Source: Pelecanus crispus
Taxonomy: Eukaryota; Chordata; Aves; Pelecaniformes; Pelecanidae
DNA: 64,000 nt
NCBI RefSeq assembly: GCF_030463565.1
Contig: NC_134660.1
Span: forward strand, 3,919,501 to 3,983,500
Direction of reading: 5' to 3'
Of the stretch, positions 1 to 30,325 are shown one piece after another (the stretch's first letter is position 1; each line of letters opens with the position of its first letter). The notes under the pieces are model-generated. The model saw nothing but the letters and a program-made list of their open reading frames with translations. It ran no database searches and was not told the DNA's origin. The translations under genes were made by a program, and so were the position numbers.

Positions 1-674
1 GCTGTTGAAGTAGCCAAACTGACTCCAAGATTGCACACCTCTGCAAAGCAGAGTCCCCTCCAATTCATTTGGGCATGAATTCCCCTTGGGAGTGCTTTAA
101 CTGTTCAGAACGGCTTTTTTGGCTGCTGGAACCTATCTGTTGGCAAAGGACAGTGAGCAGCACACTTATCTAGCTGAATGCAACCTCCATGTGCCATTTT
201 TGCTGTATGAGCTTAGACATCACTAGTGTGACTCTTTCTAAATATTAAGAACTTATATTATTATCTCCACGGTCAACCCATCGCCCCATCCTAACATCAA
301 AGAGAGAAAGATGACTTGTGATATTTCCTCACAGCGCTTGCAAGCACAAAACACAGAGAAATTGAAGTAATATCTTCTACAGTTTTATGTATTGGAGTTG
401 TGTCTGCAGGGAGCAGCTGGGCAGAATAGGAATGCACATCGTAGTACCTAAGAATTGTTCAATAGATAGACCACAGTTTTCATCAGTAAACTCCGGTATA
501 TCCCTTCTAAGGTTTACACTGATGCTTCTTCAACAGTAGATGTAACTCCCTACCACTTACAGCATTAGATCCACACCTAAAGGTTTTAATAAATAAACGT
601 ATATGATAACAAGTATTCTTTTACAAACGGCTTGTTAGGGTCCAAAACAGTGATAATGATGTTATTTTTCTTAC
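1..674 (-). other. SOST: SOST intron 1 (partial)
   Basis: This is intronic sequence downstream of SOST exon 1. I see no coding exon, RNA gene or repeat element in it. Confidence 0.7.
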
Positions 675-894
675 CGTTAGGGTCTGGAGCTTGTTGTATG
701 TGTCTTCCTCCATGCTTTGCCTGGTTCATTGTATTGTTGTTGCTGAAAGTCTGCTCCATCGGTGTTTCTGTATTTTCAGTGATCTCGGGAATGATTTCTG
801 TAGCATCATTTTTAAACATCTGCCACCCTTCCACAGACCAAAATGCAATTTGTATTAAGACACAGACAGAGCACACAGCCCAAGAGATCTGCAT
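675..894 (-). CDS. SOST: Sclerostin (SOST), coding exon 1 (gene continues beyond window start)
   Basis: This is the first coding exon of sclerostin, a secreted cystine-knot glycoprotein made by osteocytes that binds LRP5/6 and antagonises Wnt signalling. The reading begins with a hydrophobic signal peptide of about 23 residues (start [13 protein letters not shown]). The mature N-terminus follows and contains [11 protein letters not shown], which is close to the mammalian protein. An N-glycosylation sequon lies in the run NNNT. The start codon at 894 sits in a perfect Kozak context (GCCACC before ATG). The exon ends at 675 before a GTAAG donor (674-670), giving 220 coding bases, 73 codons plus one base, the size I recall for this exon in mammals. 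The cystine-knot exon must lie left of position 1 and is not in the window. Confidence 0.93.
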
Positions 895-1005
895 GGTGGC
901 AGCTCACAGATTAGCTTTTCAGCACCCTGACAGTCTCAGATCCCAGGCAAAGGCACATTATTCCCCTTTTTTAAATCCTTTTTAGAACCAAGCCAGCCAA
1001 TGACT
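895..1005 (-). promoter_or_regulatory. SOST: SOST core promoter and short 5' UTR
   Basis: On the minus strand, upstream of the SOST start codon, a TATA-like element (TTTAAAAAAG, about 976-966) lies roughly 70-80 bp before the ATG. An inverted CCAAT box (ATTGG on the minus strand, 1001-997) lies further up. A start site about 30 bp after the TATA-like element would give a 5' UTR of about 45 bases. The spacing is typical of a tissue-specific TATA promoter. The exact start site is inferred. Confidence 0.5.
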
Positions 1006-1009
1006 ATAC

Positions 1010-4000
1010 AAAGTGGGAAGGGCCAGACAACAACTCATTCATCTCAGCTTTTGTCAGTGTGAAATAAAATGGGTGTGTGGGGGTGGGTTAGTGACAATAT
1101 TCTACAACTTCTATGTAAAAACTTCTCATATGCGCTTCATTTTTGTGCCTGGCAACAATGGTGATTGACAAGACTAGGATGAACTGCAACCTGACAAGTC
1201 CTTCTGCAGTTTTTTTCTAACAACGTTATAATTAAAACCTGCTTCTACCTCCATATTTGAATCTTTGGCTGTTGTCTTTTCCAAAGGTTTTTCAGACTTT
1301 TTTATTTTTACTGTTGCTCTTCCCCCCACACCCCCACCCCCACCCCCAGTATAAAGTAAACAAATCTAGAAACTGTAGCTCAGTAGTTATGCTTTTCAGT
1401 CTCTACAGGCAAATGATTTGGGGGGGGGTGTTAGCTTTTTCTTTCTTTACAAAACAAGGAGCTCTACATTTTGTTTCGCAAATGTACTGGAATAAACAGG
1501 AAAGAGCTTCTTTTCAAAATGAGAAGTTGTTTTGTTTAGTTTTCCTTAAAAAATAGGCTACTTGGAATATATTAGTTACGGTAAACAGCTGGGATGTTGT
1601 ACACCATGCTTTTTGATGTGCTCTTTCTCACATTTTTATCACTTAAAAAAAAAAAAAAAAAAAAAGCATTTGCATTTGCTTTAAATTCATTGCATACTAC
1701 TACTTCTGCTGACATTCTGAGCAAGTGTTGAATATAGGACATTTGCTTGTTTTAAACACAAGAACATGACCAGGCTGATTTCCATTCACAATGCAACCAA
1801 CAAAAAGGGAGAATTGATTACTTCATGTCTAGGGCACCTAAGCCCAAGATATATTCATGTGTCATGTTTTAAAACGTCATCTGTGGTATTCTTCTTCCTT
1901 GCAAAAATGATAGTGGTGATAGCTGCATAATTTCTTTGTCTCAAGACAACAACCACTTTCAAGTTAAATTAATAATTAATACATTAATTGGAAAGCGTCT
2001 CAGCTTTTAGTAAGGTTAGATACTACATTGAGCTCATCCTAGCTACTGAAAGCAAAATGTTTGCTTAAAGCAGTAGAGGGACACCCATGTGTGTTACTGC
2101 AATGCTTGTCGCATACATCCTCATGAAAATATTTCATGTAGAAGAGATTCAAAAGTGATTCACTGTCTGACTTCTCTGTTCTACTGTAAGACTCATTACC
2201 TAAGGCTTGCATTCCATTCTGACAATTCCCCTGACCTGGCACAGAAAACAGGTGTCACCAAATTTAAGTGGAGGTGTATTCTCCCTTGGTGTGACCTTGA
2301 TGATAAATAATAGATTTAAACAACAGCAATGACCTGAAGACATTTCACCTCTTCAGCCTTATACACGCAGAGACACACCGCAGATGCACTAGCGGTACTG
2401 CGTTTCATGAGCTTTAGCCTATTTGCTCTGTACAATTTCCTAAAATAATAGCATCTGAAATATATTGTGACATGCTTCCTCTCCTACCCCTTCTCTCTGC
2501 CCAAAATTATGGAGATTAGCATTCTCAGAAGAGCCCTCCTTTCCAAATATTCCAAAGAATCTCCACCAGCAATTGTGCAGTGATGCATACAACTGTGTGC
2601 CCTCAATGTCTGTTCCCCTTCCTCCTTTCCTCCAGCCCACCATCTTATGCATCCTACCATCTCAGAAATTACTCTGGTTTTATGGAGGGATACAACATAC
2701 TATTTTCTTTTTACAAGATTTTTTTTTCTCCACAGCCAGTCAGGATATCATTCTTTAATACAGACTGTTGTCACATAATTTGCCTCAGATGTGCTGATTC
2801 CTTTTTCCCTGTAATCATCATCATCATCAGCAGCACTGATTATCTTTCATTCATAACTATTTTTGGCTTAGAGCTACAGGTGAAATCTATTCCACAGCAA
2901 GAGATACATAGCTTCACAGGGGCATCACATGATTGCCCACCAAACAAAAAGGATTCTGAAGAAAAGATAGACACCAGCTTGGAAAGCTGTGGAACCACCT
3001 TTGTTGCAGATGTTGGTTGGTTGGGGTGGTGTGGTTTTTTTTTTTTTCTTCTTCTTCTTCAAAGAACAAGCTAGACTACCATGATTAAGTTATACTTGAA
3101 ATTGATCTCAAGCTGAAACAGATCTCAAGCTCTGCTTTCAGGCTTTACAATACAGCTATTTTTTCTTTTCTTTGGAAATACTGATATGTGATCTTCTAAT
3201 GGCTCTCAAAGGGATAAAATGGTGTGGGATTTTGTTTTGTTTTTTTTAGTTGTGGGTTTTTTTTTAAAAAAAAAAAACCAACCTGAACAAGTCAGTTAGG
3301 ATGACCAGGAACTAAGCAAAGATTTTTAACTTAGTATTATTTTAGTCAGCTAGCAATACCACCTTGTAGTGGTATTTACCAATAGTGACCTTGTCCAAAG
3401 TGAGATCACAGCTTGTGGCACAACGGAGTACAGCTGGAAAGCAGAACAGGAGAGCAGAAGAAAACTGAGTACTGGTAACCACTGAACCATTGCTACCTGC
3501 TCACTCCCCTATTTAAATGCCTTCAGAATTGTATGTATCTATCAAAGCCCAGTTTCTGTTATTTCTTGTCATGTAATGTCTGCCTAGAGAGTATTTCCAA
3601 GCTACCAGTCAGGGTAGGCCTACTACAAGAGAACCACATTCACAGTAATCAACTGTCACATAAACCATAAAAATTTTCTTGATGTAGCTTCTCTAAGTAC
3701 TTAAGAGATTTAACAGAGGGGATTGTTTGACATTTATCTGTATTACCCACTGGGAGAAATAATACCAAAAAATCTGTGAAGGTAAAAATCAGAAGCTATA
3801 TTTAGCCTCCAGCCTAAAACTTCTTGTCCGCAAGCTAGGAGGGCAGCCTAATAGAGGCAAGAAATTAATCCAAATCCCATAGACATTTGGATTCCTTAAC
3901 TACAGAAACATTCTTCCACATCCTGTAGCTGCTTGCCTGCTCACAGTACTTTCTGCAACAAAGCAGACATGGTCTGGGCTGCAGTCCCCCACAATCACTT

Positions 4001-7000
4001 GATTTTTGCACTGTTAATGAAGCACGGGGGGAAAAAAAAGGACCTATCAAGCACGCTTTCAGAATGCACTTTCCCCCACCAGGGTGGAACCGAGTTTGGA
4101 TCCTCTCTGTTCAGAGCTGGGATGCTATTTTCTGAGCTGAGAACCCACCACCCTTCGGCATGCTAAGAAGGAATCAGACATACTAGGGGAGCAGGTACAA
4201 GGAGTAAATTGGCATTAGATCCTTAGCCTGAATCTGTTGGTGCTGCTTTGTGGACTCAGACTTCTGGCTTGATGTGCTTGCATTGCAACGCTGTGCTATG
4301 AAGGCAGGCACGTATAAACCAGTTTGTGAAATCAGTTCTGTCACTTGTAACTTCTGGTGCCCGCTATGCACCCCGCTCTGCCCACACCTGGGCCAAGGAG
4401 GGTCCTGTTAGGCGTCCAGGCCCTAAGATACACGTGTGTGATTTAAGCTTATCTGTGGGCAATGGCTCATAATTTACACACTGCCCAGGCACTCCATTTC
4501 TGACATGTTCAAGAAGAACTTGATTGCTTCTCGAGCAGTTCTTTTTCTAAGATGCTGCTAAGCCGCCCTTGCCCAAGCAACTTTTATCTGTCTCCTAAGA
4601 ATTTTGCTGAGTCATGTACTCCCTTGTGAATGTATCAGTCTGAATGCTATGATGTGATCTCCTCCAAGTAGCCAAGAATAAATGGAATCTTAGTATTCTC
4701 CCGCCAGAGACCAGCAAATGCACTGATAAATCATTCTGGTGGCTTGCCTTTTTCAGTGCTAAGACAAGAACACATCAGATTCACACAATGGCATTGTTCA
4801 GGGATGGAACGATGACTATCTAGTGAAGAATAACAAGCCTACAGCTCCATCTGGTGAGTCAGCGAGCCAGTGACCTTGGCATACTGGAATTAAAATAATA
4901 AAAAAACCCCCAACACTTAATTGAATTACTCACACAATCTGCATTTCCAGGATTTATTTGCAGAATAGAAGAAATGAGTAGGACACTAATTCTCACAAAC
5001 AAATCCTTAGGAGATACTTCTCAGGCCTGTTCTATTTTCAGTTTTACTCACTGGCAAAGCCCAGAAAGTAATTTTAGAAGAAACCTCTGTGCTATACTAA
5101 GTGAGATTCCACTAGATAGTCCCTCTGTGCTAAAAACATTATAGTAAAGTAGCAGAACTAATTTAAAAAAAGAAGGGAAAAAAAAATCCTACTTCTAGTT
5201 CTAGCATCAGAGATTTAATTAGTTCTGGACAACAGAAGATAGGTCAATGAAAATATTTAAATGATGAGAACAGACATTGCAAATATCCTTTCTGCTATTC
5301 TCCTTTGCTCAGCAGGAGGAAGATATATTAGACACGTTTGTTTCTCAACTCAGAGAGCATGTAGCGTTCTTATACGCAGTGCTTTTCATCTTCAAAGCCT
5401 TTAATGAAGATTAATTAATTCTCACATCACCAAGAGAGGTAAGCCAGGCATACTCATGTTGTAGGAGAAAAACGTGTCCAGTACTAACACAGGCTCAACA
5501 TCCAATAATGGAATTACAACATATTGTGCCTGCTACTCCTGCATTTGGATGCTATTAATTCTAAGTTTAAAATAACTTCATGAAATGTTCACTTTTCACC
5601 AGTGACATATCGCAACATTCTCTCATGAAGTATTTTCTGACAGTACCTATGGTTCAGAGTAGCACGCTAGATACAACACTTGTCAACACTGTAGTCTCAG
5701 CTGCAGGACCAAAGGATGAAGAAATCACTCACAAAATGTTATTTTTGCTTTGAATCTTAATTTTCAGTTACCAACTTCTCTCCTGTGCTTATGCAACGGC
5801 TGAGAAAGATTTAGTTCAGCATGAGTAGAAGGTGAATTTAGTTTTACGTGTATCATCATTTTATCTATCTGGGCTTCCTTCTTTGTTCCTTGCTATAAAA
5901 TGCTAATAACTTCTCGCCTCCACTCTTCCCCCCTCTCCAACTTCACTAACTCTTAAGTACAACCCCAAGCTACTGCTTTTTCTTTCACTGTGCTGGATTT
6001 GACATGGTAGATACCTTTGTTCTACGATAGATGCGTATTTTACAGACCCCATCCCTTCTCCAGAGTGCCACCTACACAGGAAGTACCACACTGCTATTCA
6101 GGGTAAACGTATTAATGTAAATCCAGATCATGCTATTTTAGCTATAACCAAGAGGTTTCAACTCCAAAAATGTTCTGTTGCTATTTGCAACAAATAGTTG
6201 TTCTAAAACATCTCTTCCCTAATTAGCATGCTTGTAAGGAACATCTCTCAGCAAAGGGCAGGTGTGCAGTAATTTCAGAAGAATAAAAAGGTGCATTTCT
6301 TCCACTACTTTCTCAATTTCATATTACATGGAAAGAAAGCTCTCATCCCTGGTTTTATACAATCTTTCCTTCTACAGTCAGAAAGAGAAATTTAAAAGTA
6401 CACAGCATGTCATTATGGATTAGAGACATACAAGCTCTTCTTGGCCAGCTAAAATAGGCAGAGGAATTTGCAACATTACTGTACTTAAACAGCACGATAA
6501 GACCAGAAGAGGAAGGGTATGATCCATTAATGGAGCAGTGCTCTGACATTCTAACTATTTTTAGCCTACTCTAAAAGCAGAGCTAGAAATGGTTTCATTA
6601 CTGACCCACTCAAAATAGCATATACCGTCTTAGAGCTCAATTTTTAAAATCAGTTTATAGCATTGTCTTATTTCTTCCTCTCCACCCTCATATCACAAAA
6701 CATTTGTTAAATCACTTTTGTTATACTGAGATGACTAGAAGTGAGCAGTGTCCCATGAATTAAAAGAACATCTTGAATACAGGAACAAAGTCCTGTATGT
6801 CTTGATTTGTCAGTATTTCTTGATACTGACAAATATAAAACCATCACCATAAGGTAAGCAGACTCAATTTGAATAAACCATTCTGGTTTTAATCTGACAA
6901 CTATTAGACTTCTTACAGTCTATGAAAGAGTAACAAAAATCTAATGCCTAATGGTTTCTTAGCTCTTTAATAGACTAGAATTTTTGAGTTCTAAGTTAAC

Positions 7001-7900
7001 AGGTTGAAGACAAAGTGTATGCTCCATTTTGTTTTTTTTTTTTTCTTGTAGTGTGGATAGGTATTATGAATACATGGTGTGAGAGGAGACAGAAAAGAAA
7101 TAATCTATGCCCGTAGTAAAAATTTTAAAAGGCTGATTTATAAATAAGACTGCAGTATGAAAAAGTCAGTATAGTAGAAAAGATAAGGCCAGTAGTCCTA
7201 TTCCCCAAGCTACACAGCATGAAATTAGTAACTAGGAATTTTGAAGACACAATTAATTTAATACTGATATAAAGAAGAAAGGAAACAGGTATGCAATTAG
7301 CCAATGAAACCGACTACTGCTCGTTATTACTGAACCATCCTGAGTCAGAGCAAGCAGTAAATACTGACTGACTGTAGGGAGGTCACTGTAGGAAACATGT
7401 AGAGTGTTCCCCAGTTGTCCCTTTAAAGGACACAAAAAAGAAAAGGCTGCTTGATGTGGCAGTTCCCATCCTGGGCAAGGAAACAGAAATAAGCCTGGTC
7501 TTCACCCAGAAAAATCACCTCTGGGGTTTAATTTCACGAAATGTATCTAGCTATACAGAACTCTCTCCTGCCACTCCCACCCCCCCCCAAACCACACTAC
7601 CCCAACAACTAGAAGTAAAACATTGTATGTCCTTTGTGATTTTTGATTAGTGAACTGAATATACCCAACCAGATCTGGGCTTACATGTGTTACCAATACA
7701 ACAGTGTTTCTGTTTAAAATAGCATTAAGATTTTCAATCTAGAGCTACATTAAAGCACAGATAAAAAGGGAACGCACACATCACAGTGCGGTAACTCACA
7801 GGTACACATTTACACATGAAGTCAGGCATACTGTAAACAAAGCTCCCTCTCCCAACATCGCAATGACTCACTTCATCTGTATGTCAAACACAGTCAAGAC
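1010..7900. other. SOST-DUSP3 intergenic region
   Basis: This AT-rich intergenic DNA lies upstream of SOST and downstream of DUSP3. It contains only short open frames without recognisable homology and simple tracts: a C/A-rich run near 1320-1350, a poly-A run near 1645-1665, a short CAT run near 2815, T/TTC tracts near 3035-3060 and T/A runs near 3235-3280. Distal SOST control elements could lie here, but none can be identified by eye. Confidence 0.6.
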
Positions 7901-7904
7901 ACGA

Positions 7905-8972
7905 TTTATTTTAATAGAAAGGAAATGTCTCCTATTCCATGTGGTACGTAACGATGCTCATTTCTATTTAATGATACCGTGCAAGCAATCCAAGAAGTTG
8001 AGTGTACTGCAAACTGCTTTGTAAGCACACCTGTGCTGCCCTACTGGAAGTAAGCTGCGTATGTGCTCATTCCATTCTACGTTAATAACCAGCAGTAGTA
8101 AAGAAGTGAGAGAGACGCTGTAATTCAATACAAGTCTCGGGAGACGTTATATTCTGGTACTTAGGACTTTATCATATATCCAGTACAAGCACTCCTAAAT
8201 ACAGACATTATTTCTTCCTTGCTCAAGTTTTTTCCTCAACATTTGCTCTTGACATTTTTTCTAGTATGACTTCAAAACAAAAATAAAAGAGCATTTAATA
8301 TCAGACTATTTCATGTCAATCACAACAGCAAGAGGTACAAATACTCTTGGAAATACAGTGTGCATCAAGATTGGGCTCTGAATGGCTTTACTACCACACA
8401 CTGTGTATTGCATAAATCCACACTAAACACAACACTGCATACAATTCATTTTACAAGCGAGTGCATCTGTGCATTTGTATATATGCTTCTCCATTCCTTG
8501 AAGCTCCTACACTCAAACTTTAGGCACCTGTGTGCATGAAAAAGAAGCTTTAGAAAATACAGTACTTCAGTTAAGAGTGAGCGAAGAGATGCATTGGGGC
8601 TCTCAGAAAATGGCGCTCTGGTGGGATACAAGACAAGGCTTAAATGAATCACACTCAATGTCAATGCAAACCACATATGCTACAGAGTCTGCAGAGGGCT
8701 CTGAAATACACGTGAAGACAGCTATTATCACTGGAGTTACCCCTCTAAAAACAACTCTTTATTGCAACAGCTCCGAACAGTGACACAATTTTGTGCCATC
8801 TTGACAGACAGACCCAGAGTTCGGGAAAGATACTTTGACTAGACAAGAGCAGGAATTCTGCCTCCCTCACATTATGTGATTTAGCTTGGTGGTTAGGGTT
8901 TGGGAATCTAAAGCACCTAAGATGTCCTCTGATGCTTTGAGAAACTTCAAAAAAATACTACGGTGCTCTGTT
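7905..8972 (-). other. DUSP3: DUSP3 3' UTR with candidate poly(A) signals
   Basis: This sequence follows the DUSP3 stop codon on the minus strand. Canonical AATAAA hexamers on the minus strand occur at 8763-8758 (about 210 bases after the stop) and at 7910-7905 (about 1.06 kb after it). Either could end the transcript. The long UTR is inferred from the long 3' UTR of mammalian DUSP3. Confidence 0.4.
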
Positions 8973-26107
<17,135 letters not shown>

Positions 26108-29100
26108 ACCTGCAGGTGGCTGTTCTGTCTGAATGGAGTGGACTTTTTTTTTTAAAGGGGGTGGGGGGGAAATTCCAAGCACTAGTCTGTGCCTTGTTTG
26201 ACGTGCCACCAGTTGCATAGATCCAAAACCCAAACTGATTAGCAAAATACATTTTTGTTCAATAACAAAATACAATTTCTCCTTCCTTATGTACAACTGA
26301 TATCTCCAGATATTTTTCTGGTAACTGTCAGATTTCTCACTATTAAATCATAGTGCTTCTAAGAGTATTGTGCTTTTGCTGTATGGCATTCAACATGGCC
26401 TTTTTCTGAAATTCCTGCCTTAGCATAAAAGAAGGTAGTACTCCATTTTGGAATATTACTGAAAAGCTGCTCTTCCCCCAGCATGGCATGGGAGTCTTTT
26501 ATGCACCCAAGTTTCCTTAAATGTAGTTAACGGTTGGGAGTCACCCTGAGCAGTGACATTGTTTCCCTATTTCAGATGGTTTTAAGTAGTCGAAATTGCT
26601 ACATGTCCCTAGAGAGTAAGTTGAGTTACTATTTAATTTTAGGGTTGTAGTGAAGAGGCATATCTATTAACATTTGGCACAATTCCTGTGCAGTATGCTG
26701 TAGGTTACCCCTTGCTGCTCTTAAATACGTTGTGCCAAGGATCAGTGGTGAAATGGAGTTTTCATTTTGGGGTGGTTTACACTGTGGGTCCTTTTTGTAG
26801 TTAACGGGGCTCTCTGCAAACCCATGTTCCTGCCCTTGTTCAGCAATTGCAGGGCTAAAATTAAGTTTAATATAAAATGTGCTGGTTATGGAAGACTTTC
26901 CACTAGGATGGGTCTGTCAATATATTGTCAAACCCATTAGGAAGTTCTGTCAGATAACCACCTCTTTTTACCTTCCCCCTGTTAAACTTGCTGCCTTTTC
27001 TTGCAAACAAACCGAGTCATGGAAGATGTTAACCTAAACTCCGATCATGGTAGCAATGCCTCTAGAAGGTTGGCTGGTTGGCTGCCTGCAACACTGTGGA
27101 AGTATCAGATTTGGGGACAATATTAAAAGCATTTAAAATGTAAACTGAGGTGCTTGTAAATGGGTGACAAATCCAAAGACAGTCATTCATTACAGGACAT
27201 TGTCAAGCCAGAACAGAAGAACTGCCCTTTTCTTAAGATGCATGTTTTGATGATTCATTGCTATCAAGTTAATTTATATTGGTGGGTGCGCCTTCCTGAG
27301 TACTGCCAGTGATTTGTCATGAGTGATACTACAACACAGCTGAAGGCAAGGCGTATAAAGTTCAGCTTCACTTTGGAACTATTCTAGCTTGTTCTCTGCA
27401 AAGTTGCTCTTTGTGGAGCTGTTTTCTTCTGTGAAAAGTGTGCTTGTATAATTGTTGCTAAAGTGAATAGAAATACCTGCATTGGGTTTTTGCATCAGCT
27501 TCTGTCTGCCTTGCAATGGATGCAAGTGGCTTGCATAGCTGGAATATCACTCCTGTGTATTTCCCTCTGCTGAAATCAGTCTGAGGGAGATGTCAGATCT
27601 TACAGTAGTTTTTAATGTCTTCAGCAGTAGAAACACATCTGCTTACTGCCAGCTGAAGGACTGCTTCTTACACTTCCATCTTGGTTTGGGTCTATAAGAT
27701 GTTCCTTTGTAATAATTACTCATATCAGCTTATGAGAGAGTAGAAGAGAAAGTTGTTTCTGTTGGTGTGACCAATAGCAACTGGGTAGGCAAACTATAAG
27801 CAGATCACAGAGGCCATGGATTGTTAAACTACTGAGCGCCTATCAGCAAAACGTGAGCATGCCACAATTTGAGATTGTCAGGAATCTCCAGGGGTAACTG
27901 CAAACAGAGCAGGCACACAAGAAAATAAGACTAGGAAGTCAAGTTCAAAAGATGGGAGGCCATGGCAACTGTAACAAAGCCATAAAACCAGGTGGGAAGG
28001 CTAGGAAGGAGACAACCATGAGAAGACAGAGATGGATGACTTGCGATCAGCAGGCCATACAATGGGCCTGGTGCACTCTGCTGTTTGTATTGTTTTTTTC
28101 TGGTGATGGGCATGGCTCTTGTGCAATGAGCCTGTCACCAAGGTAGTCACTTCTTTCCTACATTTCCTGGGGTTAAGGAAGAGACTGGAGAGAAGACTCT
28201 GTTCTGTTGCTGTCCTCTTGAATGTGGGCAAAACTGCTTAGCTGGTCTGTGCCACAGTTGGTATCTGCCTTCCTTAGAAGGCCTCGCTTTTAAGAATGGT
28301 GTATTTTTTAGAAATAATTAAGCAGCTGGCAGCCCTTTTAAAAGTAACATCATCTTCCTTTGCATCATGCTTCAGTTTGCTGCCAATGCAATCCTGCTGA
28401 ATGAATGCTTCCTCTGTTGTATTGGGGGAGGGGGGGAAACCCTGAAGCAAAATCCACCTTGATTAATTTTTGTTGTTGTTTATAGTAATAACAATTTTTG
28501 AGGGAAGTGAGCTAAATGGTCTTTCATTCAGGTTTGAATATAGTCAGGTCTGAAAGTAGTAATGTAAATATATACACTCATTTTTACTAGAAACTATAAG
28601 AACTGTGCCTACAGTTCCAGATTTGCAAAATGAAATGTAAAATCGAATATTTAGGTCTGAGCGAACTATTCCTGTTATGGAATGCTTATATGCAGTGAAA
28701 AAGGTATCATCTGATTGTCTGGCTTTGCCTTTCTAACCTCAAATATCAAGGAAAACAAACTATATTACAAATTTGACTGGTGGTATCACTGGAAATTACC
28801 ACAGATACTCTTGCTATGACATCAGAAGCTAGTCCATGACATGGTGAAAGTCCTGTGAACGTGAACAAATAGCTCTGGCAAAGCCAGGCCCTGTGCAGTA
28901 TTTAGCCTACTCTGTGATAGTTGCCAGTTGTGAGCAAAGAGCAGCGATAAAGAAAATTCTAGGTGCTGTTGACTATTTGATTTGCAAGAACAAGCTAGAA
29001 TTTGGTACATGTTTCTAAAATTATTGTGCCCCCACACTTCAGTCAACAGTTTTGGTTTGTGGGGTTTTTTTGGTTGGTTTTTTTTTTTTACACCAAGATG

Positions 29101-29696
29101 GTAATTTTTTTAACTGAAAAACTGCTAATAAGCATCTTAAACTATTTGAATTATAAATTGAACAAAGGTAAGAGAAAAGAGACCTGCTATCAGCATGAAG
29201 CGTTTGCAGAGATCCTGTTGGGAAATTCCACTCCTCCTTATCACTAGATGTTTTAAAACTGTAGCCAGTTAATATCTTGTTGAATGACTGTCAAGTGAAT
29301 TTGTCTTCTGATGAAGCTTGAGCTAAAATAGATCAAGGAAGCTTTTGATCCAGGTTCATGCTTCTGTGAACAGAAAAACCCTTAAACAATATTGCAACTC
29401 TCACTGAGAGTTGAGGCACAATATGACTAGTTTGGCACATAAACAGGAAAATATTATGGAAGAGGGTTAGGTAGCTCTGGAATGAGAGCACTCCCCTTCC
29501 TGTCTCTGCAAGTCTGAAATATTATTCCTGTTTCTACTGCTTCTGCAAAGCAATGCAGACTTGTAGTGCTTTCTCCAGCAAAAGCTGTTCCAGGGTTTGT
29601 TGGGGGATGCTGACAGGGGAAAAGCTGGGTGAAGGGATTTGAGGCTGAGTAACTTCGCAAGACTTGTTTTCACTTAAGGCTTCCCCTTACCTTAAG
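26108..29696 (+). other. RAB18-like 3' flank to CFAP97D1 remnant
   Basis: The 3' UTR of the RAB18-like gene probably occupies the first few hundred bases. The rest is intergenic DNA in which I could not find the expected first exon of CFAP97D1 or any other coding segment. Confidence 0.55.
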
Positions 29697-30325
29697 ATCT
29701 TGTGTGGATAATAAGCCTCCACCCGCACAGACCCAGCATTTTAACCTGGGCAAGATTTAGGTAATGGTACCCCCAAGTCTGTGTCATGACAATGCCTCAG
29801 ATGGTAAGGAAGTCTTCAGGTAAACGTAGAGCAGGGGCTTGCTTTAGCCTTTGAGTCACCAAATGAAAGTGATGATAGAAAGGGTAAGGACAGGGGGGAA
29901 AAAAACCCCAAAACCAAATCCACACCAACCCGAATGTGTTCCTGCTTTCATATCTTGTTAAGTTTGTTTATATGCATATTTAAATGGGAGTGCTGGGAAA
30001 AGGAAAATGAAGTAGTGACAAAGAACAGCAAGAGAACATGGTGACTTTGCACGTGACTGCAGAAATGAGAAGGTGGTGGGGTGTTTAAAAAAAACCCAAA
30101 ACTATATATATATATAGGCAATGAATAGGGCAACATAACAACTGTGAGAGGCAGCCCAGTAAAGATTCTTACAAGAATGGTATCACAAACTTGTTACCTC
30201 TTGCACAGGAGGATCAGAAGCAGATTGGCCAGATCGAAAGGCAGTAAGAAGCTCTTGGAAAGGCGAGCCGAGATACAAGAAAGGCCAGGGAGGGTGGACT
30301 GTTGGAACGAGCGCCTTCAGAGGAG
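29697..30325 (+). pseudogene. CFAP97D1: CFAP97D1 (C17orf105) remnant, two internal exons with stop and frameshift
   Basis: Two neighbouring exon-like segments match the axonemal protein CFAP97D1 as I recall the human sequence. The first (about 29697-29760) reads VDNKPPPAQTQH against human VDTKPPVAHTNH and ends before a GTAATG donor. Its last codon, where human has Gln, is TAG. The second (30209-30325) follows a CTCTTGCACAG acceptor in matching phase. It reads EDQKQIGQIER, then continues in another frame with AEIQERPGRVDCWNE (human has KVDCWNE at the same place), and ends at a GTAGCT donor. The first frame meets TAA at 30245-30247. The position between the RAB18-like gene and MPP3, on the plus strand, is the mammalian position and orientation. 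I did not find the first or last exon. A disabling stop plus a frameshift suggests gene death; a sequencing error could explain the frameshift alone. Confidence 0.7.

Noticed and set aside
30100-30120. TA dinucleotide run as a microsatellite of note
   Set aside because: It is only about six units long and common in vertebrate DNA.
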